Assembly: GCA_015492875.1 (NCBI GenBank) | Contig: WGEI01000012.1 | Span: 1 to 6,460, forward strand | Length of the DNA: 6,460 nt | Reading direction: 5' to 3' | DNA from: Anaerolineae bacterium | Lineage (GTDB): Bacteria > Chloroflexota > Anaerolineae > Aggregatilineales > Phototrophicaceae | Part shown: piece by piece, positions 6,156 to 6,460 of the stretch | Layout of the letters: every line of letters begins with the position of its first letter | Position numbering within the stretch: position 1 is the stretch's first letter | Program-made: the position numbers and the translations under genes | The notes under the pieces: model-generated | The model's database searches: none | What the model was told of the DNA's origin: nothing | The model's input: the letters and a program-made list of their open reading frames with translations, nothing else

Positions 6156-6460
6156 ATGCAAGGTTTACTTGCGCTGGAAGACGGACGGCTTTTTCACGGC
6201 CTTGGCTTCGGGGTAGAGGGGGTTCAAACCGGAGAAGTGGTGTTTAATACATCGATGACCGGTTATCAAGAGATATTGACCGACCCATCGTACTACCAGC
6301 AAATTGTCACGATGACCGTTTCCCATGTTGGGAATACCGGCATCAACTTAGAAGATATGGAATCCGGACACTTATGGGTGTCCGGTTTTGTTGTACGGGC
6401 ATTAAGCCCCGTTGTCAGTAACTGGCGCACTCACAGCACACTTGATGCCTATCTGAAGGA
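6156..6460 (+). CDS. carA: Carbamoyl-phosphate synthase small (glutaminase) subunit, 3' end outside the window
   Basis: CarA hydrolyses glutamine and channels ammonia to CarB, which makes carbamoyl phosphate for citrulline and pyrimidines. Only the first 101 codons are present. They contain the conserved N-terminal pattern: LALEDGRLFHGLGFG at 5-19, GEVVFNTSMTGYQEILTDPS at 26-45, QIVTMTVSHVGNTGIN at 49-64, EDMES at 66-70, GFVVR at 77-81, and SNWRTHSTLDAYL at 88-100. The glutaminase (class I amidotransferase) domain with its catalytic Cys and His lies beyond the edge, so it cannot be checked. The ATG is preceded by AAGGAG at 6140-6145, 10 bases upstream. A 29-base gap without a terminator follows argJ, so carA is probably the fifth gene of the arginine operon, and carB or argF may follow. 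The identity is firm despite truncation. Confidence 0.95.
   Translation, partial: MQGLLALEDGRLFHGLGFGVEGVQTGEVVFNTSMTGYQEILTDPSYYQQIVTMTVSHVGNTGINLEDMESGHLWVSGFVVRALSPVVSNWRTHSTLDAYLK

Overview
The window is a stretch of bacterial chromosome of moderate GC content. It holds two divergent transcription units separated by a 463-base intergenic region. I cannot name the organism. The short arginine-insensitive-type ArgB, the GldF/NosY-like ABC pair and the gene order argC-argB-argD-argJ-carA would fit a Chloroflexota (Anaerolineae-like) genome, but that is a low-confidence inference and needs a protein search.

Left part, minus strand (1-1455): a two-gene ABC exporter unit. A 305-residue ATPase (538-1455) is followed after 3 bases by an ABC-2 type permease (start at 534), which runs off the left edge of the window.

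Middle (1456-1918): no large gene, but dense in regulatory signals. Reading rightward there is a TATAAT box for the leftward ABC unit, an 18-base AT-rich dyad, a sigma70-type promoter (TTGACT-N17-TAAACT), a 33-codon ORF with five Arg codons in six (RRLRRR), alternative RNA pairings, and a perfect 9-bp hairpin with a T run that ends about 20 bases before argC. No upstream rightward gene needs that terminator. One half of its stem can instead pair with a segment just after the Arg codons. Together this reads as a leader-peptide (ribosome-stalling) transcription attenuator that senses charged tRNA-Arg.

Right part, plus strand (1919-6460): a tightly packed arginine operon, argC-argB-argD-argJ-carA, with gaps of 8, 23, -8 and 29 bases. 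ArgJ makes N-acetylglutamate by recycling acetyl groups and releases ornithine. ArgB, ArgC and ArgD convert N-acetylglutamate to N-acetylornithine. CarA (cut by the right edge) is the glutaminase subunit of carbamoyl-phosphate synthase, which supplies carbamoyl phosphate for citrulline. ArgB lacks the N-terminal extension seen in arginine-inhibited acetylglutamate kinases, so transcriptional control by the attenuator may carry much of the feedback by arginine.

The most interesting feature is the putative arginine attenuator at 1732-1898. Amino-acid attenuators are classic for trp, his, leu, ilv, thr and phe operons. Bacterial arginine operons are usually described as ArgR-controlled.
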